Shown here piece by piece: positions 12,756-24,700 of a stretch of DNA of 64,000 nucleotides. The notes under the pieces were generated by a model that was not told the origin of the DNA, ran no database searches, and saw only the letters and a list, made by a program, of their open reading frames with translations. Each line of letters opens with the position of its first letter. Position 1 is the first letter of the stretch. The DNA is taken from assembly GCA_043228905.1 (NCBI GenBank), contig JBHGNT010000016.1, positions 3,410,001 to 3,474,000 on the forward strand, written 5' to 3'. Source of the stretch: Azolla caroliniana (lineage: Eukaryota > Polypodiophyta). The translations under genes and the position numbers were made by a program.

Positions 12756-15078
12756 AGAGGAACAGAGGAGAAGAGCTCTCTAGATAGCTATGGAAGCTTC
12801 ATAACCCCACGATAAGTCAGAGAGACAAAGAGAGACAGAGGAGGGATAGAGAGAGAGAGAGATAAGGAGACAGCTTCTTTTGTTTTGCTCTTTAAGACAT
12901 ATACATATATATGCTGAGATTTGTTGTGGGTTTTCCCTTTCTTCTCTCTTTCTCTCTCTCTCTCTCTCTCCCCCGCCCCCTGTCTCACTCCCTGCAAAAA
13001 ACCCAAATTCTTAAAGAGTTTCTTTTCTTTTCTTTTGCCTGATGATGGTGATGAAGAGGTGGAGCAGAACCATGATGATTATGATGTTCTGCTAATCCAA
13101 ACAGGTAACCCATTTTACCCATACCTCACTTTCTCAAACACACCTTATGGATCACCTCTGTTCCTTATGATCAATCTCTTCGTTCCTTACTATCAACCTC
13201 TCTGATCCTTCTGATTAAGCTCTTTTTCTTCCAGACATGACATCCACTACTATGCAATAGAAATTTCACCATATCTCACATTCTCTAAGCAATACATATT
13301 CATATATAAGCTCTGTTTTCTTTAGGCTTAAAAATTGGCATGCGGATTTCACCTTGTAAATCAAAGCTCTCTCTTCTTAGGGTTAATAACCACTAGAACT
13401 CAATTCAAAATTTCGTCTTATAATTAAGATAATACTTACGGTTAAGAATCCCAATTTTTGCCTCATAAATGAGGCCTATTTTTAGGGCAAGGAATTTCAC
13501 GGCATAAGCTTCTACTTATGAATAAAAGCTCTGATTTTTTTATCTTAAAGAATCTCTACTACTGCCCAGATATAAATTTCACTCCATGAATAAGCTTTGG
13601 GTTTTTAGGGTTAGAAACTACAAACATAGCTCAAATTTCATGGTTTCATCAAAAGCTATGCCTTTCTGGGGTTGAAATCACTACTGTGCAACAGAAAGTC
13701 CTTCTGTATCACCTTCTAAGCTGTATTTCTAGTGTTAAAAAGCATTACACAATACAAAACGTGGCGAGGCCTTCAGTCTTTCTTGGGTTAAAACTTTGTT
13801 TTCTTAGGGTTACAATCACAGTACAATAGAAATTTTTGTAATATTGTTTCTTCTCCTAACCCTCTTGTTTGATTGACAGAACTTGTTTGATCTAATTCCA
13901 TGCCTAAAATTTTATCTCTTACTATTCAAAATCCGTGACTAGTAGGATCGGTGGCTTTTTGATCGTGTATGTACATGTGGATCTGAGTTCTCAAGAGTAC
14001 GGCTCATTTGGATCCATTATACTAGAATCATGAGCAATACTTCATTATATGATAATTGTGATTGAAAATCCATCATATGATAATTGTGGATGGTAATCAC
14101 ATAGGTTTATCTATATGCTCCAAAGAGTGGAGCTTCAATATTGCGAGTCACTGCACATTATATATATAAATATAAAAAAATAATATATATATTCTAGAAA
14201 ATAACTATGTCTATGTATTTCATTTGTTAATGTTCCTCATGTGGGAACATTAACCCATCAATTTTGGCCAGTCCTTTTTCAAGGTATGCAATTTTTTACA
14301 TTGAACTATTTATTTTGTATGGAGGGCATTGTATTTATTTTACTAAAAAATGCACGCAGAATTCATAACTGAGCAACTTGACTTACTTGGTATTTGGAAT
14401 ATTGAGAACATATTTGACACAGTTATCAATTATTAACTCTTGGAGATTGTCTCCTTGTAATTATTGACATTTCTAGGTATTGCACATGATTAAGCCTCAT
14501 AATTGCAATGCCAAATTATTTTCTCAGTTTTGGCTTAATTGTTCTTGAAAGCATGCTAATTTCTTGATCCTCCGAGTGCTTGCAGTAATAAAAACTAGTT
14601 TCTATTTGAAAAATGTAAAAAACTCTCTATGCAGAGATATTATTTAAATTTCTGAAGTCCAGTCATTGTTTTATGTATAAACATAAAAAATTGATCAGCT
14701 ATTCCAAGTCTAACCTCATATGAGTCATATCAATCCTTTTATAAGCATCTGTATTAAATGTGAGATGGACAGAGATAGATAGATAAAGATAAATCCATGA
14801 AATAAAAAACATGTATGTGTTCATTTTGACATATTCGCATTATGCTTACAGAGCTGATTGTATGCAGTGTACTTCAGTTATTGAAGCATGATGGTGACTT
14901 AACAAGGATGATGCATGGGTAGAAAAGAAGAAGAGGGGGTTCAATATGATGACAAGATGCCTATTAACATCCATATGAAGGAGTAAAAGGGTCCTATCAT
15001 GCGAAGCCCCTACGACTATTGTTTTTTTGAAGCTTCTGTGTATGTGGTTCCAAAGGAACAACTTTAAAAGCTTTGATA
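12690..15078 (+). other. split 5' leader of the BEL1-like homeobox gene
   Basis: A leader exon of about 415 bp (start uncertain) is rich in GA then CT repeats and ends at a good donor after CAG at 13104. A 1.75-kb intron (13105-14851) follows, and a second leader exon (14852-15078) begins after TATGCTTACAG. A long leader intron is usual for this family. Upstream ATGs exist: 12911-13042 encodes 43 residues, its stop TGA overlaps the ATG of a second frame (13042-13095, 17 residues), and the second leader exon has a 9-residue frame at 14862-14891. The pyrimidine tract at about 12939-12970 would be a CU-rich mRNA element. The transcription start is not determined; no clear TATA box. Confidence 0.5.
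13210..13830 (+). repeat. degenerate ~60-bp repeat in leader intron
   Basis: Within the leader intron a loose unit recurs: AAGCTCT, then T-rich sequence, then TTAGGGTTA or a variant, an ACCACTA or ATCACTACT block, a GCAATAGAAATTTCACC-like block, and ATGAATAA. Unit starts are visible near 13217, 13308, 13364, 13526, 13592 and 13653, with partial copies near 13440 and 13795. Several units carry the telomere-like TTAGGGTT (about 13378, 13609, 13803). Confidence 0.55.
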
Positions 15079-18000
15079 ATGGCAACTTACCTTCCGTCTG
15101 GTTCTAACGTGAAAGGGGATACTATGCAGACCCTCTATCTTATGAACCCTAGCTATACGGGATATCCCACCGATTCAACTAACCCGGGGAACATGGTCCT
15201 AGTCAGCACAGGAGCTTCAGCTCATGTTGGAAACTCTACTCAACATCAACAGTATGATGGATTTTCTCTTCCTCCTCACATGCCCCAGCCATCTCAAATG
15301 GCTGTGATGCCAAACAGACATAATATGGACCATCAAAATGCTCCGTCTTCAGAGACATTTTCGAGTGGCACCATTAGTCAAGGATATAGCTGGAATGGAG
15401 GAGGGAATGAGTTGATGTTTATACCTTCTAGCAATATGAGAGAAGATAATAATGCTTTAACAGCTAGGTTGACTGCAATACAACCCAATTCCAGTATGTC
15501 CCATATAGGTATAAGGAATCATCTTTCTCAAGCATCTTTCCAGGAGGAGCAACAGCATGGGCCTTTCATTCCTACTGGAGTTTCACTTGTAGAGAACAAC
15601 ATGCAAGTGCCTACAGGTCATGGCCATGGTCAGATTCTCTCTCTTTCTCTCTCCCCACAACCATCTTTGTTAAACCAATTGCAGACTTTCCCCATCCAAC
15701 AACATTTGGAATTGGGTATAAATAATGATCATGATTTTGGTGATATGGGCACGGAGAACTATCCAGGGAAAGAGAGATTCCCTAACCAATGGACTGACGG
15801 AGGTTCAAATTCGTTGAGGGTGATTTCTCCTAATGTTCTAGTTTCCGGATATCAAAGCCATCATATCAGTACTTCAAACAATCGACAATTTGGTATGTTT
15901 CCTTCAACCTCCCCCAAGGCCGATATCTATGGTTCAAAGTTTCTCAAACCCGTGCAAGAATTGCTCAATGAGGTGGTGAGTATTGTAAGAGATGTGAAAA
16001 CCAACTCTCCAAATCTGTCCAATAAATCGCAACCCTGGGCTCCACAAAGCTCTTATGGTAACACGTCTTTTCAAGAAAAACAAAACCCTGTGGAAATGAG
16101 TCGAAAAGATGGCAGTATTCCTATGACTACCTGGGCAAATGGAAAGGACATAGTTCCTGCTGTCTCCAACATACCCAATAATGCTGCTGGCATGCCACAG
16201 CAAAATGCTCAAAATGCTGAAAATGTAGTGGAACTAACGGCATCTGAAAGGCAAGAAATTCAATCGAAGAAAGCAAAGCTGATGACTGTACTTGATGAGG
16301 TAGGATTATGTTGGCAAAAATAGCAAAAGTGTCCTTAACGACTTGCTTGATATTCATCACACTAAGTTTTCAAAAATTACCGAGTATACCCTCTATTGTA
16401 CAAGTTTACTATATTACCACTGAAAGGGGATATTCTGGTAAAATTTTGAGAACTTAGAGGGTATTCTAGTAAATATTCAAAAAGTTAGTTATTTTGATGT
16501 TTTGCCCTATTAAGTAATGCATCCCTTTTTTTTTGGTGCATATAAACTGATTGCCAAGTACATGTTAAAAATTCTTTTGCGTAAAAACGATCCTTTGTAT
16601 ATAGGTTGACCAAAGATATAGACAGTACCATCATCAAATGCAAATTGTTGTTACATCTTTTGAATCAACGGCTGGGGTTGGTGCGGCTCGAACGTATACA
16701 GAGCTAGCACTACAGACAATTTCAAAGCACTTCCGATGCCTCAAAGATGCAATAAGGGGTCAAATTCGAGTTGCATGTAAAGCTCTTGGTGAAGAAGACT
16801 CATTAGGACAACACGGGAGAGGAGACACATCAAGATTACGTTTCATTGACCAGCAATTACGCCAACAACGTGCACTACAACACCTAGGGATGATGCAACA
16901 ACACCCTTGGCGACCACAGCGGGGTCTTCCTGAACGTTCAGTTTCAGTCCTTAGAGCTTGGTTATTTGAGCATTTCCTTCATCCGTAAGTCTCTTTTGCT
17001 TTACTTAATGCATTATGTGCTATGTTTGCTTAATGCATTTGGTCTCATATTTGTTCATTTGATTGTATCTCTATCGTGACTTGGGTTTTGATATGGCTCT
17101 TTCACCAGTATGCTAATCTCTCATTCTTGTATATTATCTTTGGTTATGACTCGGGCATTGAAATGTTCTGCTTTAAACATTTCCTCTATATTATTCTCTT
17201 ATAGAGCTTGGTTACTAGGAACACTTCTTAATGCGCATGTTTTTTTTTGCTTCACTTATTCCTTGAAAGATCTACAATTGGCATCTTCTCATTCTTTTAA
17301 GCTTTCGACCCAGTTCTTTCCTATCATGACTCGGCTTGAAACAGTATCTGCTTTATTCTTATGCTATTTTCTCAACAAAGAGGAGATCTCTTCGTAGATG
17401 AATGCTTGAAGCTTTGATGCATTGATAAAATTTCGTTTGTTAACTGACTCAGGTATCCGAAGGATTCTGACAAAGTTCTTTTGGCAAGGCAGACTGGGCT
17501 CACTAGAAATCAGGTAAAACTACATGAAATCTGATTATTTTAAAGAGTTAATACAAGAGAACGGGCATAATCCGTCATGTTTTTGGGTATTTACTTGAAT
17601 ACTCCTGTCCAGTACAAAATCTTACTATTACAGAGGGCTATTCTTGTCAATATCCAAAAAACATTGGGGGAAGAATATATTTTGGTGTATTATTTCCCGA
17701 CCACCAAAACAAAATACTGGAGTTTCTGTGAGTTTCTTTTGGTTTTGTTTTACTTGATGTTCTAGTAGTCAATATTTTGATACATGTAGGTGTCGAACTG
17801 GTTTATCAATGCACGAGTGCGTCTCTGGAAGCCTATGGTAGAGGAGATGTATGCAGAAGAGATGAGAGAGATGGAAGGATGTATAGAAGAGACCGATAGA
17901 TCAGGTCAAGTTGAGAGAGAGAATAATGGTGATGGAGGAAGTAACATGATAGAGGATGTGCCAAACAACAAATCGTCGCTTCGAACCACATTTTTGACCG

Positions 18001-18593
18001 AACCCAAGAGTGAAGCTCTTCAGGACACAAATGATATTGCGACTGAACATGCCTCAGAGATTGTGCTCCGGAGTGATGCTTCAAAACCGACACCGGAAAG
18101 CTTCATATTCCATGAGAAGCAAAGCCTTGGTGATGGTCAAGGCGGAGCAAAGAAAGCAAGGAACAGCGCGGGGGTACAAGACTCATTCTCTCCGTTTGTG
18201 TCGCCCAACGTAATTAGTGGGAGCCTGGATTATAAAGCTGAGGAGCTGCACGTGATCCCGGAAGAAGAGAATGAAAGGCTCGAATCATATACAAGCATGT
18301 TTCAGTTGAGTGGATTAAATCGATACCCAAATGAAGCCATACCCACTAGTTATGCAACCACGTCCACACCAACATCATCTACTAGTACAATTAATAATAA
18401 TAATAATAATAATAGCGTATCGCTAACTTTAGGCCTTCAACATAGTGAAGGGCTATCTTTGTCAGGGAGCCACCAGTCTTATATGCAAGGACATGGGCAG
18501 CTAAATACAGTGGGGAGACATGTGAATTCTTCGAGCTATTATGGCATGCATAATGGGCCGTGGCAATTACGAGGGTTCGACTCATCAGGCTAG
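15079..18593 (+). CDS. BEL1-like TALE homeodomain transcription factor
   Basis: Four coding exons: 15079-16299, 16605-16984, 17453-17513 and 17790-18593, giving 821 residues. The ATG at 15079 opens MATYLPSG, the usual start for the family. Visible domains: SKY box ([15 protein letters not shown], about 284-300); BELL domain spanning the first intron (about 384-480); TALE homeodomain (about 509-571) beginning near [12 protein letters not shown], with the PYP loop-extension signature and recognition helix [20 protein letters not shown]-type motifs LSLSLSP (N-terminal) and VSLTLGLQ (about 763). A 61-bp exon encodes the homeodomain middle, as is typical. A poly-Asn run is encoded by an AAT microsatellite (18392-18412). 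Family knowledge: nuclear DNA-binding protein that heterodimerises with KNOX proteins in meristem and organ patterning. Overall likeness is to the SAW1/SAW2 (BLH2/BLH4) type; that subgroup is inference. Confidence 0.95.
16366..16485. mobile_element. inverted-repeat (MITE-like) element in intron 1 of the homeobox gene
   Basis: Outer arms TTACCGAGTATACCCTCT (16377-16394) and AGAGGGTATTCTAGTAA (16456-16472) are imperfect inverted complements, and the match extends outward through the T/A-rich flanks. About 96-120 bp, non-coding. It resembles the element in intron 3 of the same gene. Confidence 0.55.
17577..17664. mobile_element. inverted-repeat (MITE-like) element in intron 3 of the homeobox gene
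   Basis: The arms begin ATGTTTTTGGGTATTTACTT and end with the near-complement AATATCCAAAAAACAT, continuing inward through ATACTCCTGT and ACAGAGGGCTATTC. Arms are about 33 bp, total 88 bp. The TTAC..GAATAC..CTCT core matches the intron 1 element, so both look like copies of one small family. Confidence 0.55.
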
Positions 18594-19010
18594 ATTTTTC
18601 TAACCCTAATATATTATGTACCATTACTAAAGACCTTACAAGAAGATTATGAGACTGTAACATTGTAGATTAAAGACACTCCCAAGGAATCAATCTACAA
18701 TCACGCATTATACTTTGTAAAAGCTCTATATATATATGCATATATATCCTATCGAGTTCTAACCCTTGATACACGCTACTATCTTAACATAGTATCAAGG
18801 TTTAGTCCACATACATTTAACATTATATGCCATAGATTGAGATCCTAAATGTACCCTTAATTCTTTAAAAAGTATCTAGAGATATATTCCGATATTGGTT
18901 ATCTCTATGTACGACCTTCCTTATATGTATTACCTCCCAAGTACCAATTTGTTTGTTATATAAAGAGTTGTAATAAATCAAGATGATGTAATCATAATTT
19001 GTTTCTTGCA
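18594..19010 (+). other. probable 3' untranslated region of the homeobox gene
   Basis: AT-rich stretch after the stop with polyadenylation-like AATAAA relatives (TAATAAATC near 18971). It holds a potential stem-loop: CCTTGATAC at 18764-18772 pairs with GTATCAAGG at 18792-18800 around a 19-nt loop. The transcript end is not determinable. Confidence 0.4.
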
Positions 19011-21519
19011 CCACCTACTTTTATACAACACTTTGATGAGGGGAACGCAAGTTATACATACCTAGGGCCAAATTGGGTATAATAGCCCAAGAATGTATGA
19101 TGGGAATGATGGCATGAAGGGCTCCTAGGTTTCTCTTATTTCCTTCTAACCCTATGAAGAGCTTTTGTATATGGAAATTGAAGTTAAGGAACCTCAGCCC
19201 TTGGATGGACTTGTATGGCAATGGATTCATAAGTGAAGGGTAACTTTCTATTGCAATTATGTTATCTTGCAATTCTTTACATGGATGTAGCAAAGGTGGC
19301 AATTGAAGATTGTGTTAAATTATGCATTGGCAAGAAGAAAAGAAATGGATCCAACCTTGCCCCAACAACGGATCATTGAAGGAACACAACGATGAAAATA
19401 TTAAGCTCGGATGAATCATTGTGGCAAGCTAAAGTGAAAATATTAGTCGTATTGAATGTTTTTGGCATTTAAAGGTTTAGTGACAACATGTCCTAGGTAG
19501 GTACAATGAATTTGCACATCATGGGGCTCAAACAACGTTCAAGAGTTTTTCACATGCTTTAAAGCTTCCTTGTTTTTCACATGGACTTGGTGGGTATGTT
19601 GTCATATGTACTTGCATGTCTTGCCATATCTTTGTTGTGTTGGCATATGGTTGTGGAAAGTGAAATCGTGAAGCCATATTTTTAGAACCTTGTTAATTGT
19701 TTGTGTGTTTGACCTTAGCCTAAAATTTTGACAACTTGTTGCAATGAACATACAATCAAACCCATTACCTTCGTCTTGAACCCACGAGTGCATGGTTGTA
19801 AAGTAAAAGAGAAATTATCTAGAAAAGGCTAGCTCATTAATGATAGACAATAATTTGTTCAACAAACAAACAAGTTTTGAACCAATCAAGGGAGAGCTCA
19901 AGGATTGACTATCTTCCATTTGGTATGTACAAAAATTAGGATCCTAATGTTTGAATTGATAGCCAAGGAAGACAAGGGGATATAATGGTTGTATATGAAA
20001 TAAAGCACAACTACTAAATCATGTTTCATTGAGCAAGTTCTAGTTGTATTGCATTTTTTGCGAAGCATTTTTATCTATTGTGTTGAATAATTTAACTTGG
20101 AAAAAACCCTTATAAAATGTCTCTATTATATTGTTGGTTTGATCATCTATGCTAATGTATATATGAATTTTTAGAGACACGATTTTGTATTAGCTCATTT
20201 CTTTGGAAAAAGGGCGTTAAGCAAACATTATTTTATAGAAGTTAGACTAATGGAAATGATTTTGTGGTCTACTTAAAGGAAAATCAAGAAAAACATGCTC
20301 CAATATATGAAAATCTTCTAGGGAAGATCCTTAGGTTTAATGCTCAAATACCACATTGTGCATGGGTCACTGGAATGTGGTAAAAAATGTTTGATGGACG
20401 TTGTTAAAGGATGATAAATCATTATAGAATATAGAGGACATAGACTAGAATTTGGTAAGTTAGTAATAAGTATGCTTGAAGGGTCCAAGAAATAAAAGAC
20501 CATCTTAGAACAAAAAGAACTATTTGTATGATATAATTCATCAAATACTTCGTTGATTTCATAAGAGCCTTGACACAATCTAAAAAACCTTAAAAACAAT
20601 GTAGTGCCCCTTCTCCAATTATGTTTTTTGAATTATACTAACACATGTCCTCATCATAGAAAGCTTCCCGTGTTTTATTTTAATTATGTTCATGTTTTAA
20701 AAACGCCGACGGGAAAATTTAACGAGACATCCAATTTAGTGAATAAAACATTAATTACATGCTAAAGCGTGATGTTAAAATATGACCTATAAATTATGAA
20801 TTATACATATACATATACATATATTATGTAACTTTAAATTCTCTAACAAGTTCATTTCTTATGGGTTGCCATGTTTAACCTACTAAAATTCTTAAATTGT
20901 AAGATCTCTAACATCACATGCATTGTAGTATATGGCCAACAAGAATTCATAGGCCCCTTAGATGTTTTACAACCAATAGTGGTGTCCACATAAAACGTGG
21001 GTTTCAATCATACACTCGAGCCTGTTGGCCATTAAGCATAACACAACATACGAGGTTTGACAACAATAGTGGGAACATATACCAGACCAGGCACTCAAAC
21101 TTGCACATGGTTGGCGAGCCCCAACATTGTACAAGGGAGGTATGATGGCTTGCAATAAAAGAACAAAGTACTAGACCTAGGCATTCTGACTCAATCAATG
21201 AGAAGAGCAACACATGGGGTACAAGTACATTGATGCCACCACCACCACCTCCAACAACAACAACAATACTTTGGTGGACGCAATGAATGAGTGGAGCAAC
21301 ATATGGGGTACAAATACACCACCACCATGAAGAAGAAGAAGAAGGGATTGGTGGACACCATGTGGGTGGTGGCAAAAGTAGGACGTTTATGAGGCCAAGC
21401 ACTTTGCGGTCAGGCTCCTCGGACTACTGACAGAGGAGGCTTGAGGGGGGGGGCATGGGAAGGGTATAGTGGAACATACATAATGCATACCAATTTCAAG
21501 CAAAACAAGTAAGTGAGTG
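19011..21519. other. 2.5-kb intergenic region, no gene seen
   Basis: Only short frames without recognisable domains. ACC/CAACAA-type trinucleotide stretches occur at about 21236-21270 and GAAGAA at about 21330-21342. Probably intergenic plus the upstream region of the RABF1 gene. Confidence 0.5.
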
Positions 21520-21700
21520 AATGTATGTATAATGTATATATGTACATATGTATATACATAGATATATGTATGTATATGTATATGTATATCATATATGTAT
21601 ATGTATATACATACATATATATATATGTAGCAGAGCATCTGTTAAAATAAAAATATAAAAACAGAAACAGAAACAGAAACAAAACCAGAAACAGAGCATA
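21520..21700. repeat. (ATGT/ATAC)n and (AGAAAC)n tracts upstream of RABF1
   Basis: Alternating ATGTAT and ATACAT units (21523-21627) form several overlapping palindromes, followed by AGAAAC hexamer repeats (about 21661-21692) roughly 80 bp before the RABF1 start codon. The hexamer tract may lie in the 5' untranslated region. Confidence 0.75.
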
Positions 21701-21768
21701 TTTTTCCTTCCCACTTTTAGACTTGGTTCGCTACTAAATTCTCCTACTCTGCACCAAGGATCTTGGCG

Positions 21769-24700
21769 ATGGGGTGCTCGGCTTCTTCCCCAGGTAACGC
21801 TGCTCATTCACATATGCACACACACGCGCACACGCACGCAGATCTTGCTATTGTATTTCCATTATTATTGATATGTTTAGGAAGCTTTGAGAACTGGTTT
21901 GACCAAGTAATCCTGGAAATGAATCATTTTGAGAGAGAAAGAGAGAGATAGAAGAAGAAGAAGAAGAAGAAGAATTGCTTCTTCTTCTTCGTCGTCATTT
22001 TCTGCATCTTCTTAATCTCGTCCTTTGTAGAATAAGATGTACTTTGCGGCACAATTCTATTTGCAACTTCAGTTTTTCTCAAAAATTATTGCAAAAGTTG
22101 GGTATTTCTTTTTCCCCATATTTGTTCTGCAAAATTTCTTTTTCATGAAGGTCAGCATCCCTGTAGAAAATATGGCAAATCAAGCCTAATATGAGTCATC
22201 ATGAAAGAATTGTGAAAGATCGTTTGCATCATTTCCTTGATGAATGGAAGCCTGAATAATGTTAATAAACGAAATCGTTAACAAACGTGGTGAACCTAGA
22301 GAACAGGAAGTGTCAAGGTAAACTGATTTGGCCAGGACGAATTTATTTTGCCAACTGCGTGCAATTAACCTTATAGTAGCATTCCCGTTGATTTTGTACC
22401 CTGTACTTATTAAATTCCAAACGCTTGGGATACCTAAAACCTCATTACAGACTCAGCGACTTAAACAATTCCTTGTTCAAGTAAGGTTTATAGAACTCTT
22501 ATGTACATATGAATCCTATTACATTCCTTGTCTTTTTGATGCATTTTTCACACTATCTTGAAAACCATGGTCTATTGAGACACCCAGAATTTCATGTTCA
22601 CATTTATTGTGTAGGGTTTGGGAGAATGATCGAGATATGGGGCATAGGCATATACATAGATGCACCATGTAATCATTATTTGATGTCATTTTCACACACA
22701 CTCTCATTTTAGAAACTATGTGCCATTTGGTTTCTATAGTGCTGTATTCAACAGAGTGACATCAGAAGCAAGAAATGACACATGGCAAAAGAGAAATGAA
22801 AATAAGAGTAGGAGGATTAGAGCAGCCAAGTGAATAAGGAAGGAAGGATCTTTTACAGGTCCTGGCTTTGATTAATTGACTGGTTGTAGCCTTGAACTCC
22901 CAAAAATGAGGCCAATGAATTCCTTCAGATTCTAACCTAACTTCATAATCAACTAACTATGCAAAGAACATATAAGATAATAAATGCCCTAATTAGCTGG
23001 CTGTTCCAGAAACTAATTCTGGGGCTCTAGATTTCCCCAGAACGTCCATCTAAAACAGGGTTAGGTCCAACAGGCAATAGCCGTACTGATCAGCCAAGTC
23101 TTCAGCTGGACACTTGCGTTGTCATATGTCTGCATCATTGTTTATATATGGATAATACTACACCTGAAAATAGATTCGCCCATGAACATACTGGTACTAC
23201 ACTTTAATATGTTTGGTACGGACATGAAAGATGGGGTTCTGAACCATGGAAAGTAAAGTTGGTTATCACACTGAAGAAGACTTGTAGTTGTGTGAGGAAA
23301 TTAGTCAAAGAAGCTGCAACTCACCAAGAAGTCAATAATGCCAAATTGCTTCATGGTAAGCAGAACACACAGCTCAATACTCAGATTTTATAGAAGATTG
23401 CTCAACTATTTGTTGTTGCTTACTGCTTGATGATGTGAGACCAAATACAGGATAATTTTTAAGATTGTTTTATCTGTGCATGGTATGTATGGAATTTCTT
23501 GTCAGAGAATGCGGCAGTTTTCCTATGTCCAGTATTGCATAACATCATGTGACAAATGCAGCCAAGAGAAATGGGAGCTTGGACAAGAAAGGATCCTTTG
23601 ATTCAAAAAATATGCGTGTGAAGGTCAGTATGATTTACTGTACCTTTGAGTGAATTTTTAATACTTTTCATATGATTTTCTCATGTTGTAAAATGTACAT
23701 ATTTTGGTAGGTTATGTGATATGATTGGTATGTGGCTTGATTTATTTATTTCATGGTATAGATTATTATTTTGTTAGAAAGTAGACCCAAAGACTGGCTT
23801 TTAGCTGTATAGGACAGAATCGGATTTCTGGTTTTGAAGGTTATTATTGGTTCTTGTGAGAAATCAATTTTATGTTCTCTTCTGCATGATACATTGCAGC
23901 TTGTGCTTCTTGGGGACTCGGGTGTTGGGAAAAGCTGTATTGTTTTGAGATTTGTCCGAGGACAGTTTGATCCAGCCTCAAAGGTTTTTGTTGCAGATTC
24001 ATTTGTTATGTGTGGTATTCATGGGGCATTAGCTAGCAGTTCAATCATTAGTTTTTCTTTTGTCTTATAATTTAGGTGACAGTTGGAGCATCATTTATAT
24101 CACAAACAATTGCTCTACAAGATTCAACTACAGTCAAGTTTGAGATATGGGATACTGCAGGCCAAGAAAGGTTAAGATGTTCAGGGGTGACTTAATTTCC
24201 TTTGAGCATAATTGCATCTTATCCTGTAGATATAATGTTCCATTTGTTTGAAGGTAATGACTTAGCTAATAGTTACTTATTTCAGGTATGCATCTCTAGC
24301 ACCCCTTTATTACCGAGGAGCTTCTGCTGCAGCAGTAGTTTATGACATCACAAGCATAGAGAGTTTTCAGAAAGCTCAGTACTGGGTTAAAGTAACTTTT
24401 TGCTGATCAGTATCATGTATAAAATGTGTTTATATTGACTTATTAATGGCATATGAAGTTCTGTCTATTGTTGTACAGGAGCTTCAGAAGTTTGGTAGTC
24501 CTAACATTGTGATGGCTCTAGTAGGAAATAAAACAGACCTCTGTGCTTCGAGAAAAGTAGCTGTTGAAGTAAGTATTTTAGTTATTACTTTCTTGATCAT
24601 TCTTTTCTGATGTTTGGTGCCAGTTGCAGCCATATGCTGAAGTATCTTGGAACTTTTATGTTTATTAGACTGCTCAAGAATATGCCGAAAGCAATGGAAT

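Noticed and set aside
16985-17452. Partial exon duplication in homeobox intron 2 (AGAGCTTGGTTA recurs at about 17204)
   Set aside because: Only about 12 bp match the exon and the flanks do not align; chance cannot be excluded.
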